Both the position numbers and the translations under genes were made by a program. Shown here piece after piece: positions 14,008-21,543 of a stretch of 40,122 nucleotides of DNA; position 1 is the first letter of the stretch; every line of letters starts with the position of its first letter. Source of the stretch: a virus; the IMG/VR virus record IMGVR_UViG_3300049215_000769, positions 1-40,122 of that record. One strand, 5' to 3'. Below the pieces are notes generated by a model, which saw nothing but the letters and a program-made list of their open reading frames with translations, was not told the origin of the DNA and made no database searches.

Positions 14008-14576
14008 GCGCCAAGCTCATCGGAGGCCAGAAGCTCAGCAAGGTGCTCGCACAGATCAGCGAGCGTGCAGGCGGCCGCAGCGGCGCGCACGTCAAGGTTG
14101 GGTATCTGGCAGGGGCCACCTATCCCGACGGCACGCCGGTGGCTCAGAACGCGTTTTGGCAGGAGTTTGGAACGCCCGGAGCGCAGTTCCCTATTCCTGC
14201 GCGTCCGACGTTTCGCACGATGATCAAGCAGCACATGGCCGAGTGGGGCGGCCAGCTTGCCCGAGTGCTCAAAGGCGCGAACTACGACCGGCATACGGCG
14301 CTCGGTCGCATGGGCGAGCTCATCAAGGGCGAGTTGGTGGATTCGCTCCTGCATGCGGACGTCGCCCCGCTGTCGGCGGTGACGCTCATGTTGCGCAAGA
14401 TGCGAGATGAGAATCCGGGCCTGAGGGTCTCACGCGCCACAGTGTTCGAGGCAATCCGGCGCGTGAGGGCTGGCGAGCAGGGCGCAACCGGTACGCGCGC
14501 CAAGCGCCTGGTGAATACCGGGGTGCTGGAGCGCGCGCCGGACTATGAGGTGGTGGATGGCGCTCAATCTCCATAA
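13995..14576 (+). CDS. HK97 gp10-like tail completion / neck protein
   Basis: From ATG 13995 the protein has 193 residues. It contains HVKVGYLAGATYPDGTPVAQ and AFWQEFGTPGA...FPIPARPTFR, the hallmark of gp10-like proteins (V-x-V-G-...-A-x-x-x-E-F-G-T-...-P-x-R-P-F). These proteins complete the tail or neck so that heads and tails can join. An in-frame start further upstream (13893) was rejected because it lies inside the previous gene. It overlaps the next gene by 20 bases. Confidence 0.78.
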   Translation: MATVSAKLIGGQKLSKVLAQISERAGGRSGAHVKVGYLAGATYPDGTPVAQNAFWQEFGTPGAQFPIPARPTFRTMIKQHMAEWGGQLARVLKGANYDRHTALGRMGELIKGELVDSLLHADVAPLSAVTLMLRKMRDENPGLRVSRATVFEAIRRVRAGEQGATGTRAKRLVNTGVLERAPDYEVVDGAQSP

Positions 14577-15102
14577 CGCTGTCCGAAGCGCCATCCCGGG
14601 CATCAATCCGGATGTGCAGGCGCTCTATCTCGCCTCGCGTGGGTTTGCGCTCAGCGCGACCACCGGCGTGTCTACGCCGGTCTATGCGCCGCCCTATTGG
14701 GTGACGGTGCAGGTGCAGCCCCCGTCGGGTCGCGACCTTCAGCACATCAACATGCTGAACCTGCAGGGTGTGGTCCGCACGATCTACATGTACGGCAACC
14801 CTCAGGCGATCAATCGCGTCAGGGCCGGCGGTGCGGATCTGATCATGATGCCGCAGTGGCAGCCGCATGTGACCGTCGACAACCGCGGCGGCACGGTCAC
14901 CGACAACCTCACCAATCCGATTCTCGGCGCGTTCCCGGTGGACAACTGGATCGTGTCCGCAGTGGACGAGTGGTACGACATCGAAGGTCTGGGCTGGACG
15001 AAGCTCTACGTCACGCTCCAGACCGATGGCCCCTACATCGTGTTCGACAGCAACCGGCTGCCGGTCCTCGACAGCAACGGCTCTCTGGTGACCTCGCAAT
15101 GA
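14557..15102 (+). CDS. Neck / tail-completion structural protein
   Basis: The 181-residue protein starts MALNLHNAVRSAIPGINPDV, followed by a TYAPP-like turn and VTVQVQPPSGRDLQHINMLNLQGVVRTIYMYG, then DLIMMPQW and a C-terminal KLYVTLQ. This layout is typical of small neck proteins next to gp10-like genes. ATG 14557 is preferred over 14545 because homologous N-termini begin with M-(A)-L-N-L-H. It is the last normal virion gene before the signal-peptide cassette, and its stop overlaps the ATG of the first cassette gene. Confidence 0.65.
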   Translation: MALNLHNAVRSAIPGINPDVQALYLASRGFALSATTGVSTPVYAPPYWVTVQVQPPSGRDLQHINMLNLQGVVRTIYMYGNPQAINRVRAGGADLIMMPQWQPHVTVDNRGGTVTDNLTNPILGAFPVDNWIVSAVDEWYDIEGLGWTKLYVTLQTDGPYIVFDSNRLPVLDSNGSLVTSQ

Positions 15103-17015
15103 AGAAGCTACTCATACTGCTGGCGTTCCTCATTCCTGGCGTGCAGGCCGCGGAGGTCGGCGGCTACGGGAATGCCACCACCCCACTCTCGGGCACCGAG
15201 CGATTGCTGGCCGACCAGAACATGGTCACGGTCAACATCACCCCCGCACAGATCGCGAGCTACATCGCCTCGGGCGGCTACATCTACCAGATGCTGCCCG
15301 CGCTGGTGAACGGCTATGTGCTCTCTAACAATGGCACGACGCTGCAGTGGGTGCCGAACAGCGGCGGGGGTGGCGGTGGGGGCACGGTCACGAGTGTGGG
15401 CCTCACGATGCCAGCCGGGCTGTCGGTGGCCAACTCTCCGGTCACGACCAACGGCACCATCAACGTGACCACGACGCTCAGTGGGCCGATCAAGGGGACC
15501 GGCTCAGGATTCTCGGCGGCCACCTATGCCGACATCGTAAACCTGTTCAGCGGCTGCACAGGCACGGAATACCTAGCGGCCAACGGAAACTGCTACGCGG
15601 CCAGCGGTTCGGGCACAGTCACCAGCGTCGGACTCACCGCGCCGTCGTGGTTGACCGTCAGCGGCTCGCCAGTTACGACCTCGGGCACACTGGGGCTGGC
15701 AGCGGCTTCTCAGTCCGCCAATACCTTCCTGGCCTCCCCCAGCGGAGCCTCGGGAGCGCCCTCATTCCGCGCAATTGTCAGCGCGGACCTGCCCGCCACG
15801 ATTGCGGCGAATACCACCGGCAATGCGGCCACTGCGACGGCGCTGGCCACTTCGCCCACCCAGTGCGGCACGGGACAGTTCGCCACCGGTGTCGCTGCGT
15901 CGGGCAACGCCAACTGCGGCACGCACCAGGTCAACGGTGTGGCGCTCACTGGGACCACGCCGATCAACTTCATCAACAGCGCCGCGACCAATGGTCTGAC
16001 GCTGACCTTCACCAATACGACTGCGGGGGTCATTCAGCTTGGGCTCTCCGGCACGCTCGCCAACGCAGGACTTACCAACTCCAGCGTGACGCTCAACGGG
16101 CAGGCGATCTCTCTCGGCTCCTCTGGCAACGTGAACAACGGGGCCGCGCAGTACTCGATCGCCCTGAATGGCGCAGCGGGTGCCGCGATCGCTGGCATCA
16201 CGCTGCCGGGTGCGACCGGCATTTACTGCATCGATTACACCAGCCTGACCGCGAACCCCACTCTGACGAGCTGCCCAGCGGCGCCCACCCTGCAGACCAA
16301 CGGCACCAACAACTCCAGCCAGACCACGCTGAACATCCAGAGTGGCACGGGAATCAGCGTGTCGAATCCCTCGGGAGGAAACGTCACGGTCAACCAGACG
16401 CAGGCGATCAACGCGCAGACTGGCACGACCTACACGGTTGCTTCGACCGATGCGTCCAAGTTCATCACCTTCAACAATGCGAGCGCGGTGGCGGTCACGC
16501 TACCCCAAGCCACCGGCAGCTTCGGTGCTGGGTTCGCCATCACGGTGCAGAACCTCGGTGCCGGCACGGTCACGATCACGCCGACCACGAGCACGATCAA
16601 CGGTCAAGCGAGCCTGACTATTCCGACCGGTTACGGCTGCGGCATTGTCAGCGACGGCACGAACTACCAGCTCGGCAACTGCCCGGCCGTGCGGGACATG
16701 CCGATCACCCTTTCAGCTGGCGCCACGGTCACGCCGAACTGCTCAGCGAATAACAACGTCGTGACGATCACGGCGAACGTCACCTTCGCAGTGCCGGCGA
16801 ATTGCACTCCCTTCCAGGGACAGCGGATCTTCTTCGATGTCATCGCCACTTCGGCCTACACGTACACCTTTACCGGTTACTTGGCCGCTGGAAGCAGCGT
16901 GGCCTACCCCACGGCGCACTCCGCGACCGGCGCGGATCACATGGAGCTGATCTACGAAGGAACAGCGGCCACCAAGGGATGGGTGCTTGATGCGATCAAT
17001 CCAGGTATCCCGTAA
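15099..17015 (+). CDS. Secreted fibre-like beta protein with Sec signal peptide
   Basis: A 638-residue protein that begins with a clear signal peptide (MKKLLILLAFLIPGVQA, cleavage after residue 17) and continues with modules typical of phage tail fibres: two copies of G-T-V-T-S-V-G-L (95-102, 172-179) each followed by S-P-V-T-T, a LFSGCTGTEYLAANGNC module (149-165), an N-T-F-L-A-S-P-S-G segment and a long beta region with TDASKFITFNNASAVAVTLP. No enzymatic motif is seen. The start overlaps the neck gene by 4 bases; an open frame upstream to 14697 lies inside that gene and was rejected. Export is unexpected for a virion protein. It could be an exported adhesin or receptor decoy. Confidence 0.72.
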   Translation: MKKLLILLAFLIPGVQAAEVGGYGNATTPLSGTERLLADQNMVTVNITPAQIASYIASGGYIYQMLPALVNGYVLSNNGTTLQWVPNSGGGGGGGTVTSVGLTMPAGLSVANSPVTTNGTINVTTTLSGPIKGTGSGFSAATYADIVNLFSGCTGTEYLAANGNCYAASGSGTVTSVGLTAPSWLTVSGSPVTTSGTLGLAAASQSANTFLASPSGASGAPSFRAIVSADLPATIAANTTGNAATATALATSPTQCGTGQFATGVAASGNANCGTHQVNGVALTGTTPINFINSAATNGLTLTFTNTTAGVIQLGLSGTLANAGLTNSSVTLNGQAISLGSSGNVNNGAAQYSIALNGAAGAAIAGITLPGATGIYCIDYTSLTANPTLTSCPAAPTLQTNGTNNSSQTTLNIQSGTGISVSNPSGGNVTVNQTQAINAQTGTTYTVASTDASKFITFNNASAVAVTLPQATGSFGAGFAITVQNLGAGTVTITPTTSTINGQASLTIPTGYGCGIVSDGTNYQLGNCPAVRDMPITLSAGATVTPNCSANNNVVTITANVTFAVPANCTPFQGQRIFFDVIATSAYTYTFTGYLAAGSSVAYPTAHSATGADHMELIYEGTAATKGWVLDAINPGIP

Positions 17016-17042
17016 TGCCTACCTTCTCGTGGATCAGATCGC

Positions 17043-18680
17043 ATGCGTAAGCTGACGACGGCCATACTCGGGGCGGTCCTCATCGCGACCTGCAGCGGCT
17101 TTCTGTCACTCGGCGGCAGTGCCGCCACGAGCAGCGGCAATCCGTTCAATCTGCCGCGTGTACTGGCGACCGATAACATCCTGACGTTCCTCGGCAGCTT
17201 CAAGGCGCCGACCAGCTTCGTCTATCGCGGCGGCGCGATGTCGGTCAACGGCTCGACCATGTATCTGTCGGGCCTGTACTACTACAACAGCGGTTCCAGC
17301 TACGTGAACGGCATTGGCTCGTTCACCATCCCTACGTTGACCGGCGCACCGGCCCTGGACGGTTCCAACGGAACGGCCACAGCCCTCGTTGCGCCCACTA
17401 CCCTTGTGGACGGCTCCGGCAATCCCATCCTCGACTGCGGGCAGGGCGCGAGCTACGGCAACAATACCTATTGCGTCTTTACCGGCTCGCTGGTGTATGG
17501 CGGCAAGCTCTACATGACTGTTGGCCCCTACTACGATCAGTCCACGAGCGCACTGCCGGGATTCTTGGTATCGACTGATACTGGCATCAGCACTTGGGGC
17601 CTCGTCAACGCGGCCAGTGGCGCAGGCTGTCTGAGCAGCAGCCCTGGATGCACTCAACGCTATTTCGCTGGCCCTCTTGGAGTGCTGCCGAGCATCTGGC
17701 AGCCTTACTTTGGCGGTCCTTGCTACGAGTCGGCTGGCCCCGGTGGGCTCTCCAACAATACGAGAAGCCCCAACGGATTTAGCCTCGCGACCTTCAATTG
17801 CGCTGCTTACAACGCCGCTGGCGGGTCGATCTCGGTCCATGAGGCGCTGGACTATTACTACCAGACCGTCAGCCGCAACCCGTCTCAGTACCAATTGGCT
17901 TATCGCTCATTCTCTGGGCCATTCCCGACGGGCGGCAGCGGTGTCTCCTACACGCTGACCTCGCAGCCCACAACGGCAACAACATCCGTCACGCTTACCG
18001 CTGCCTTCAGCAGCAATACGGCCGCCACCATTGGCCCGTTTCAGATCACCTTCAATATCACGGGCGGCGGTACAGCGACGCGCATCGTTCACCTGACGAA
18101 CGGCATGACCGCTGTTCCTGATGGGACGACGACTTGCTATTACGGCGTGACGGGCTGCGTCTCTTTCCCAGCCTTGACTGAGTGCAATCCAAGCTGCACT
18201 ACGGCCGTGACGATTGCCCCGATGGGGGATAACTACTACAGCGAATACGAGGGTGGCGACCTCGGATACGGCTTCTTCGTTCCAGGCAGCCGCAGCTTCC
18301 TGGTCATCAACATCCATCAATATGGGCCGTCAGGCGCGGCAGGCAGCGGATGCGATAAAGGGGCCAGCGGTAGCAACGACACGCCGTTATCGCCGGACAC
18401 GAGGCACTATCGGCGCCTGCAAATCAGCGCTTATGACGCGAATGACCTCTATGCGGGCTATAACGGCTCGCAGGCGGTGTACGTAGCGGCTCCCTATGCG
18501 GAGTGGGACTTCCCAAACTGGCAAGCTAACTGGGGCGGCACGACCAACTGCATCAATGGTGGCCCTCCCGGTAATTTCTACTTCGATCCGAACACCAGCA
18601 TCCTCTACGGAACATTTTCGAGCAATCAAGATGGCTCGGGCCACATGATCGTCAACGAGTGGCAGGTATCCGGCACATGA
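17043..18680 (+). CDS. Secreted beta-rich protein with signal peptide, unknown family
   Basis: A 545-residue protein with a signal peptide (MRKLTTAILGAVLIATC, cleavage near residue 28). After that it is Gly/Ser/Tyr-rich beta sequence with repeated short blocks (ILTFLGSFKAP, GAMSVNGSTMYLSGL, GSFTIPTL) that suggest a beta-propeller or beta-sandwich. Residues about 300-365 form an Ig-like insert (TSQPTTATTSVTLTAAFSS). Several Cys pairs (for example TECNPSC) fit an oxidising extracytoplasmic location. It follows the fibre-like gene by 27 bases; its stop overlaps a 32-codon remnant. No catalytic residues are recognised. Confidence 0.65.
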   Translation: MRKLTTAILGAVLIATCSGFLSLGGSAATSSGNPFNLPRVLATDNILTFLGSFKAPTSFVYRGGAMSVNGSTMYLSGLYYYNSGSSYVNGIGSFTIPTLTGAPALDGSNGTATALVAPTTLVDGSGNPILDCGQGASYGNNTYCVFTGSLVYGGKLYMTVGPYYDQSTSALPGFLVSTDTGISTWGLVNAASGAGCLSSSPGCTQRYFAGPLGVLPSIWQPYFGGPCYESAGPGGLSNNTRSPNGFSLATFNCAAYNAAGGSISVHEALDYYYQTVSRNPSQYQLAYRSFSGPFPTGGSGVSYTLTSQPTTATTSVTLTAAFSSNTAATIGPFQITFNITGGGTATRIVHLTNGMTAVPDGTTTCYYGVTGCVSFPALTECNPSCTTAVTIAPMGDNYYSEYEGGDLGYGFFVPGSRSFLVINIHQYGPSGAAGSGCDKGASGSNDTPLSPDTRHYRRLQISAYDANDLYAGYNGSQAVYVAAPYAEWDFPNWQANWGGTTNCINGGPPGNFYFDPNTSILYGTFSSNQDGSGHMIVNEWQVSGT

Positions 18681-18775
18681 GGAAGTTACTGCTGCTGATT
18701 GCTTGCCTTGGATTCTCCGTCAATGCTACGGCAGCTGCGAGACAGGTGATTATCGGAGTGTGGCAGATATCATGA
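18677..18775 (+). pseudogene. Signal-peptide-only remnant (32 codons)
   Basis: ATG 18677 overlaps the previous stop (ATGA) and encodes MRKLLLLIACLGFSVNATAA, a complete signal peptide. After it come only 12 more residues before TGA, which again overlaps the ATG of the next gene. It looks like the 5' end of a cassette gene whose body was lost by deletion. It may still serve as a coupling leader or a tiny exported peptide. Confidence 0.5.
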
Positions 18776-19617
18776 AGTATCTTTTAATTACCTTACTGCT
18801 TCTTTGCCCGTTGTTTGCGCGAGCAGCACCAGCACTGCTAGGAGTAGCGAAAAATCGCGTAGTCGGGACCACCAGCAACCCGGTCAACTATACGCCAAGC
18901 TCCGGCAGTACCCTCATTGTTTGGTTCAATGCTGCGACAGCGGAAACACTTAGCATCTCTGATACCCAAGGCAATACGTGGAACGTCGCGCATGCCTACG
19001 CGGACGGCGGCACTGGTGCGTATCTGGCGGTTTATTACGCACAGGGCGTTACTAACACAGCCGATACGGTCACGATCTCATACGGGACCGCTGCCGCTAG
19101 CGTGATCTATTTGGCTGATTACAACGGCGTGGGCAGCTTCGACAAGGTTTCCACCGTGGCAAGCGGCAATAGCGCTAGCCCGGCTACGTCTGCGGTGACA
19201 CCGGCACAATCGGGAGAACTGGCACTCGCACTCATTGGGACCAATGCGTCAGCCATCGTCACGTTCTCCAGTTGGACCGGCGGCTTTAACCAGGAAGATG
19301 CCTATACGGCCAGCGTGCCATCTGGAGTGTGGGCGGATCAAGTGCTCGCTGGGACCGGCAGCGTGAGCGGGGGCGCCACGATCAGCGCTTCGATTCGTTG
19401 GTCAGCGTTGACTGTGCTGTTTGAGGCGAGCGGCGCGCCAGCCGGCAATGCCTCCAATTTCTTTATGGTTGGCTCTACGATGGGCGCCGAGCAAATACAT
19501 AGCCTGCCCGAAAGCCTGAGCAGTCCTCATACGCTTCTATCTGAAATCCAGCGTTCTGCAGCACGGACACTAACTCATCGGAGAGTTGGCGTTTGCGAAG
19601 GATGTGCTCGTGGCTAG
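18772..19617 (+). CDS. Secreted beta-sandwich protein with signal peptide
   Basis: A 281-residue protein with a signal peptide (MKYLLITLLLLCPLFARA) and a mature domain of the pattern S-G-S-T-L-I-V-W...ISDTQGNTWNVAHAY...YLAVYYAQGVTN-ADTVTISYG...VIYLADYNGVGS-FD...ELALALIG. I recognise this as a common exported jelly-roll-like module, function unknown; the gene at 25484 encodes a divergent relative. Homology ends near LTVLFEASG (about residue 224). The last 40-50 residues are encoded opposite the 3' end of the FkbM gene, so the tail is probably not native. Base composition is less GC-rich than the flanks. Confidence 0.62.
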   Translation: MKYLLITLLLLCPLFARAAPALLGVAKNRVVGTTSNPVNYTPSSGSTLIVWFNAATAETLSISDTQGNTWNVAHAYADGGTGAYLAVYYAQGVTNTADTVTISYGTAAASVIYLADYNGVGSFDKVSTVASGNSASPATSAVTPAQSGELALALIGTNASAIVTFSSWTGGFNQEDAYTASVPSGVWADQVLAGTGSVSGGATISASIRWSALTVLFEASGAPAGNASNFFMVGSTMGAEQIHSLPESLSSPHTLLSEIQRSAARTLTHRRVGVCEGCARG

Positions 19618-19687
19618 GGCTCCGATAGTCCCAGTCAAGGATGGGAACGGAATACTCCATCACCACACGGTTGACCTTGCGCCAGAC
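19475..19687 (-). pseudogene. FkbM methyltransferase, C-terminal part beyond an in-frame amber stop
   Basis: Downstream of the TAG at 19688-19690, in the same frame, the minus strand keeps coding for a sensible C-terminus (VWRKVNRVVMEYS... then LVSVLQNAGFQIEAYED ...GYVFARR) that ends at TAG 19475-19477. FkbM proteins normally continue like this after K-I-D-C-E-G-A-E. The frame is intact, so only one codon separates it from the main part. It overlaps the 3' end of the + strand gene that stops at 19617. Confidence 0.6.
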
Positions 19688-20350
19688 CTAAATCGGCGCG
19701 GCAGGGATGAAGTCGAACTCGGCTCCCTCGCAGTCAATCTTCATCAATTCGCAGTGCTCCACTCGCGCCAAGAGATTGCTGAGAGTCATGGCCGGGACAT
19801 CCGTATAGCCGCGTCCAGCGTTGAAGCGCAAAGAGTGGTAACCGGTATCGCTGCCGGTGAACAGTCGGCACGTGCCATCGCTCGCAGCTACGGCAGCGCC
19901 GATGACTTCGGCGTCAATGCGATTGGCGGCGACGTTGCGGCGCAAGTAGCGGAGGTTGTCAGGGTGCGGTTCGACAGCGATCACTCGCGCACCGTAGCGC
20001 GCCGCAGCCAGTGTGAAACAACCCATATTCGCGCCGATGTCGATCACGATCTGGCCGGCAGAGGGGCGGTAGCCAGGACGGAAATACTCTTCCCGCTGCA
20101 GCACGTTCTCAATGAAGGCTTCGTCGGTGGAGCAGCGCCGAAAGCTGACGCGATATCCCCCGAGCTTCGCGGTGCGAGAAACGATTCCCGCGCGCTTGAG
20201 AATGCGATCCCAGCGCTGGCGCAGAACGTAAGGCATCCGGTGCTCCACGAGCAGTGCTCGGCACGCGCGAGTCAGCGCATTGCCGCTGGGTTTTTCAAGG
20301 ATGGGCGCGCGAAAGATGGTCGGTTCTGGAATGGCCATATCGTTGTACAT
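19688..20350 (-). CDS. FkbM-family SAM-dependent methyltransferase (amber-interrupted)
   Basis: FkbM-type enzymes O-methylate sugars or antibiotics using SAM. The open part has 220 residues: motif I VIDIGANMGCF (102-112), acidic residue of motif II in AVEPHPDNL (125-133), and LMKIDCEGAEF (202-212). It ends at TAG 19688-19690, but homologous sequence continues in frame to 19475 (see separate entry), so the full protein would be about 290 residues. It is the only sizeable minus-strand gene, placed between two sets of secreted-protein genes, which is typical of a cargo (moron) gene. ATG 20350 and ATG 20338 are both possible starts. Sugar methylation of host surface glycan is an inference. Confidence 0.75.
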   Translation of the reverse strand: MYNDMAIPEPTIFRAPILEKPSGNALTRACRALLVEHRMPYVLRQRWDRILKRAGIVSRTAKLGGYRVSFRRCSTDEAFIENVLQREEYFRPGYRPSAGQIVIDIGANMGCFTLAAARYGARVIAVEPHPDNLRYLRRNVAANRIDAEVIGAAVAASDGTCRLFTGSDTGYHSLRFNAGRGYTDVPAMTLSNLLARVEHCELMKIDCEGAEFDFIPAAPI

Positions 20351-20412
20351 AACCCCCCCGGCGGAAAGCTCGGCGAGCCAGCATACACCGCGCCGATATT
20401 TGGAGCGATCAG

Positions 20413-21543
20413 ATGAGCATTAAGAAATGGCTATCCCCGCTCCTGGTGCTGCTGGCGGCCGGCTGCGCCGCCATCCCCAACGGGCCGCCCCAGGCTCCCC
20501 ATCGGGTGCTCACGAGCACCGCGGACGGCGGGGTCACGAGCGTTCAGGACGTGGAGCAGAAGACGCACCTGATGCGCCTGGGCGGTACACCCCCGGCCCA
20601 GCAGGTCATCAATATCGGCACGGCCGCCAACAGCGGCAATGGCGACCCGATCCGAACGGCCTTCACCAAGGACAACACGAACACCACCGCGCTGTTCTCG
20701 ATGTTCGGCACGTCCTCGAACCTCTACAACAACGGCACGGCGCTCGCCACGGATATCGCGGGCCTGTTCACCGGTTGCGGACCCTCGACACCGGCTCTGG
20801 GCTACCAGGGTGCCTGCGTCTCGGGCGGCGGAGGAGGCGGGACGCCCGGCGGCTCGAACCTTCAGATCCAGTATAACAACGCGGGCTCCTTTGGCGGATA
20901 CACGCCAGCGGGCGCCATCGGCTACCTGGACTCGGGCACCGCCAACGCCCAGACCGGCACCACCTACACGCTGGTCTCGGGCGACGCCAACAGCGAAGTG
21001 ACCATGTCGAATGCGTCAGCGAACACGCTGACCATTCCGGCCAATGCCACCGTGGCCTTCGCGACCGGCACGATCATCACGGTGCAGGAGCTATCCACCG
21101 GCATCACCAGCATCGCGCCGGCGTCTGGCGTGACCATCGAGTCCCCGACCTACGGCGCTTCGACCTCTCAGCAGTATTCCCTCGGCGGCATCTACGGCCA
21201 GATCCAGCTGCAGAAGGTCGCGACCAACACCTGGAACGTGATCCTCTGGCAGCCGGGCAAGACCACCTACACGCTCAGCGGCACCTGTACGACCTCCGCC
21301 TCCACGGGCGGCAACACCGGCGGCCATATCACCATGAGCGGCACCGGCAGCTGCACACTGATTGTGACCCCTGGCGGCGGACTTCAGGCGCCGGACTACT
21401 GGGTGGGGCGCATGTCCGATACGACCCAGCCGACCATTCCAGGATGGGGTGAGACCTCCAGCAGCGCCAGCTCAGTGACCTTCACGGTACCGGCGGCCGT
21501 GGCGGCCAGTGACGTGCTGACGTTCACGGTGACGATGGAATGA
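20413..21543 (+). CDS. Fibre-like lipoprotein
   Basis: A 376-residue protein with a type II signal peptide (MSIKKWLSPLLVLLAAGC, lipobox LAAGC with Cys18). Ala at +2 predicts outer-membrane sorting. The mature part has phage-fibre modules: NIGTAANSGNGDPIRTAFTK (about 57-76), a DIAGLFTGCGPSTPALGYQGAC module matching that in the 15099 gene, a poly-Gly linker, then AQTGTTYTLVSGDANSEVTM, also shared with that gene. It is therefore a lipid-anchored relative of the first cassette protein. GGAG at 20401-20404 precedes the start. Its stop overlaps the glycoside hydrolase gene by 4 bases. Confidence 0.72.
   Translation: MSIKKWLSPLLVLLAAGCAAIPNGPPQAPHRVLTSTADGGVTSVQDVEQKTHLMRLGGTPPAQQVINIGTAANSGNGDPIRTAFTKDNTNTTALFSMFGTSSNLYNNGTALATDIAGLFTGCGPSTPALGYQGACVSGGGGGGTPGGSNLQIQYNNAGSFGGYTPAGAIGYLDSGTANAQTGTTYTLVSGDANSEVTMSNASANTLTIPANATVAFATGTIITVQELSTGITSIAPASGVTIESPTYGASTSQQYSLGGIYGQIQLQKVATNTWNVILWQPGKTTYTLSGTCTTSASTGGNTGGHITMSGTGSCTLIVTPGGGLQAPDYWVGRMSDTTQPTIPGWGETSSSASSVTFTVPAAVAASDVLTFTVTME

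Noticed and set aside
14697-15098. N-terminal extension of the first secreted-protein gene
   Set aside because: It would overlap the neck gene completely and would bury the signal peptide that begins at 15099.
15347-16753. A 468-codon + strand frame inside the fibre-like gene
   Set aside because: Low-complexity His/Arg/Gln-rich product in the wrong frame of a gene with a clear signal peptide and modules.
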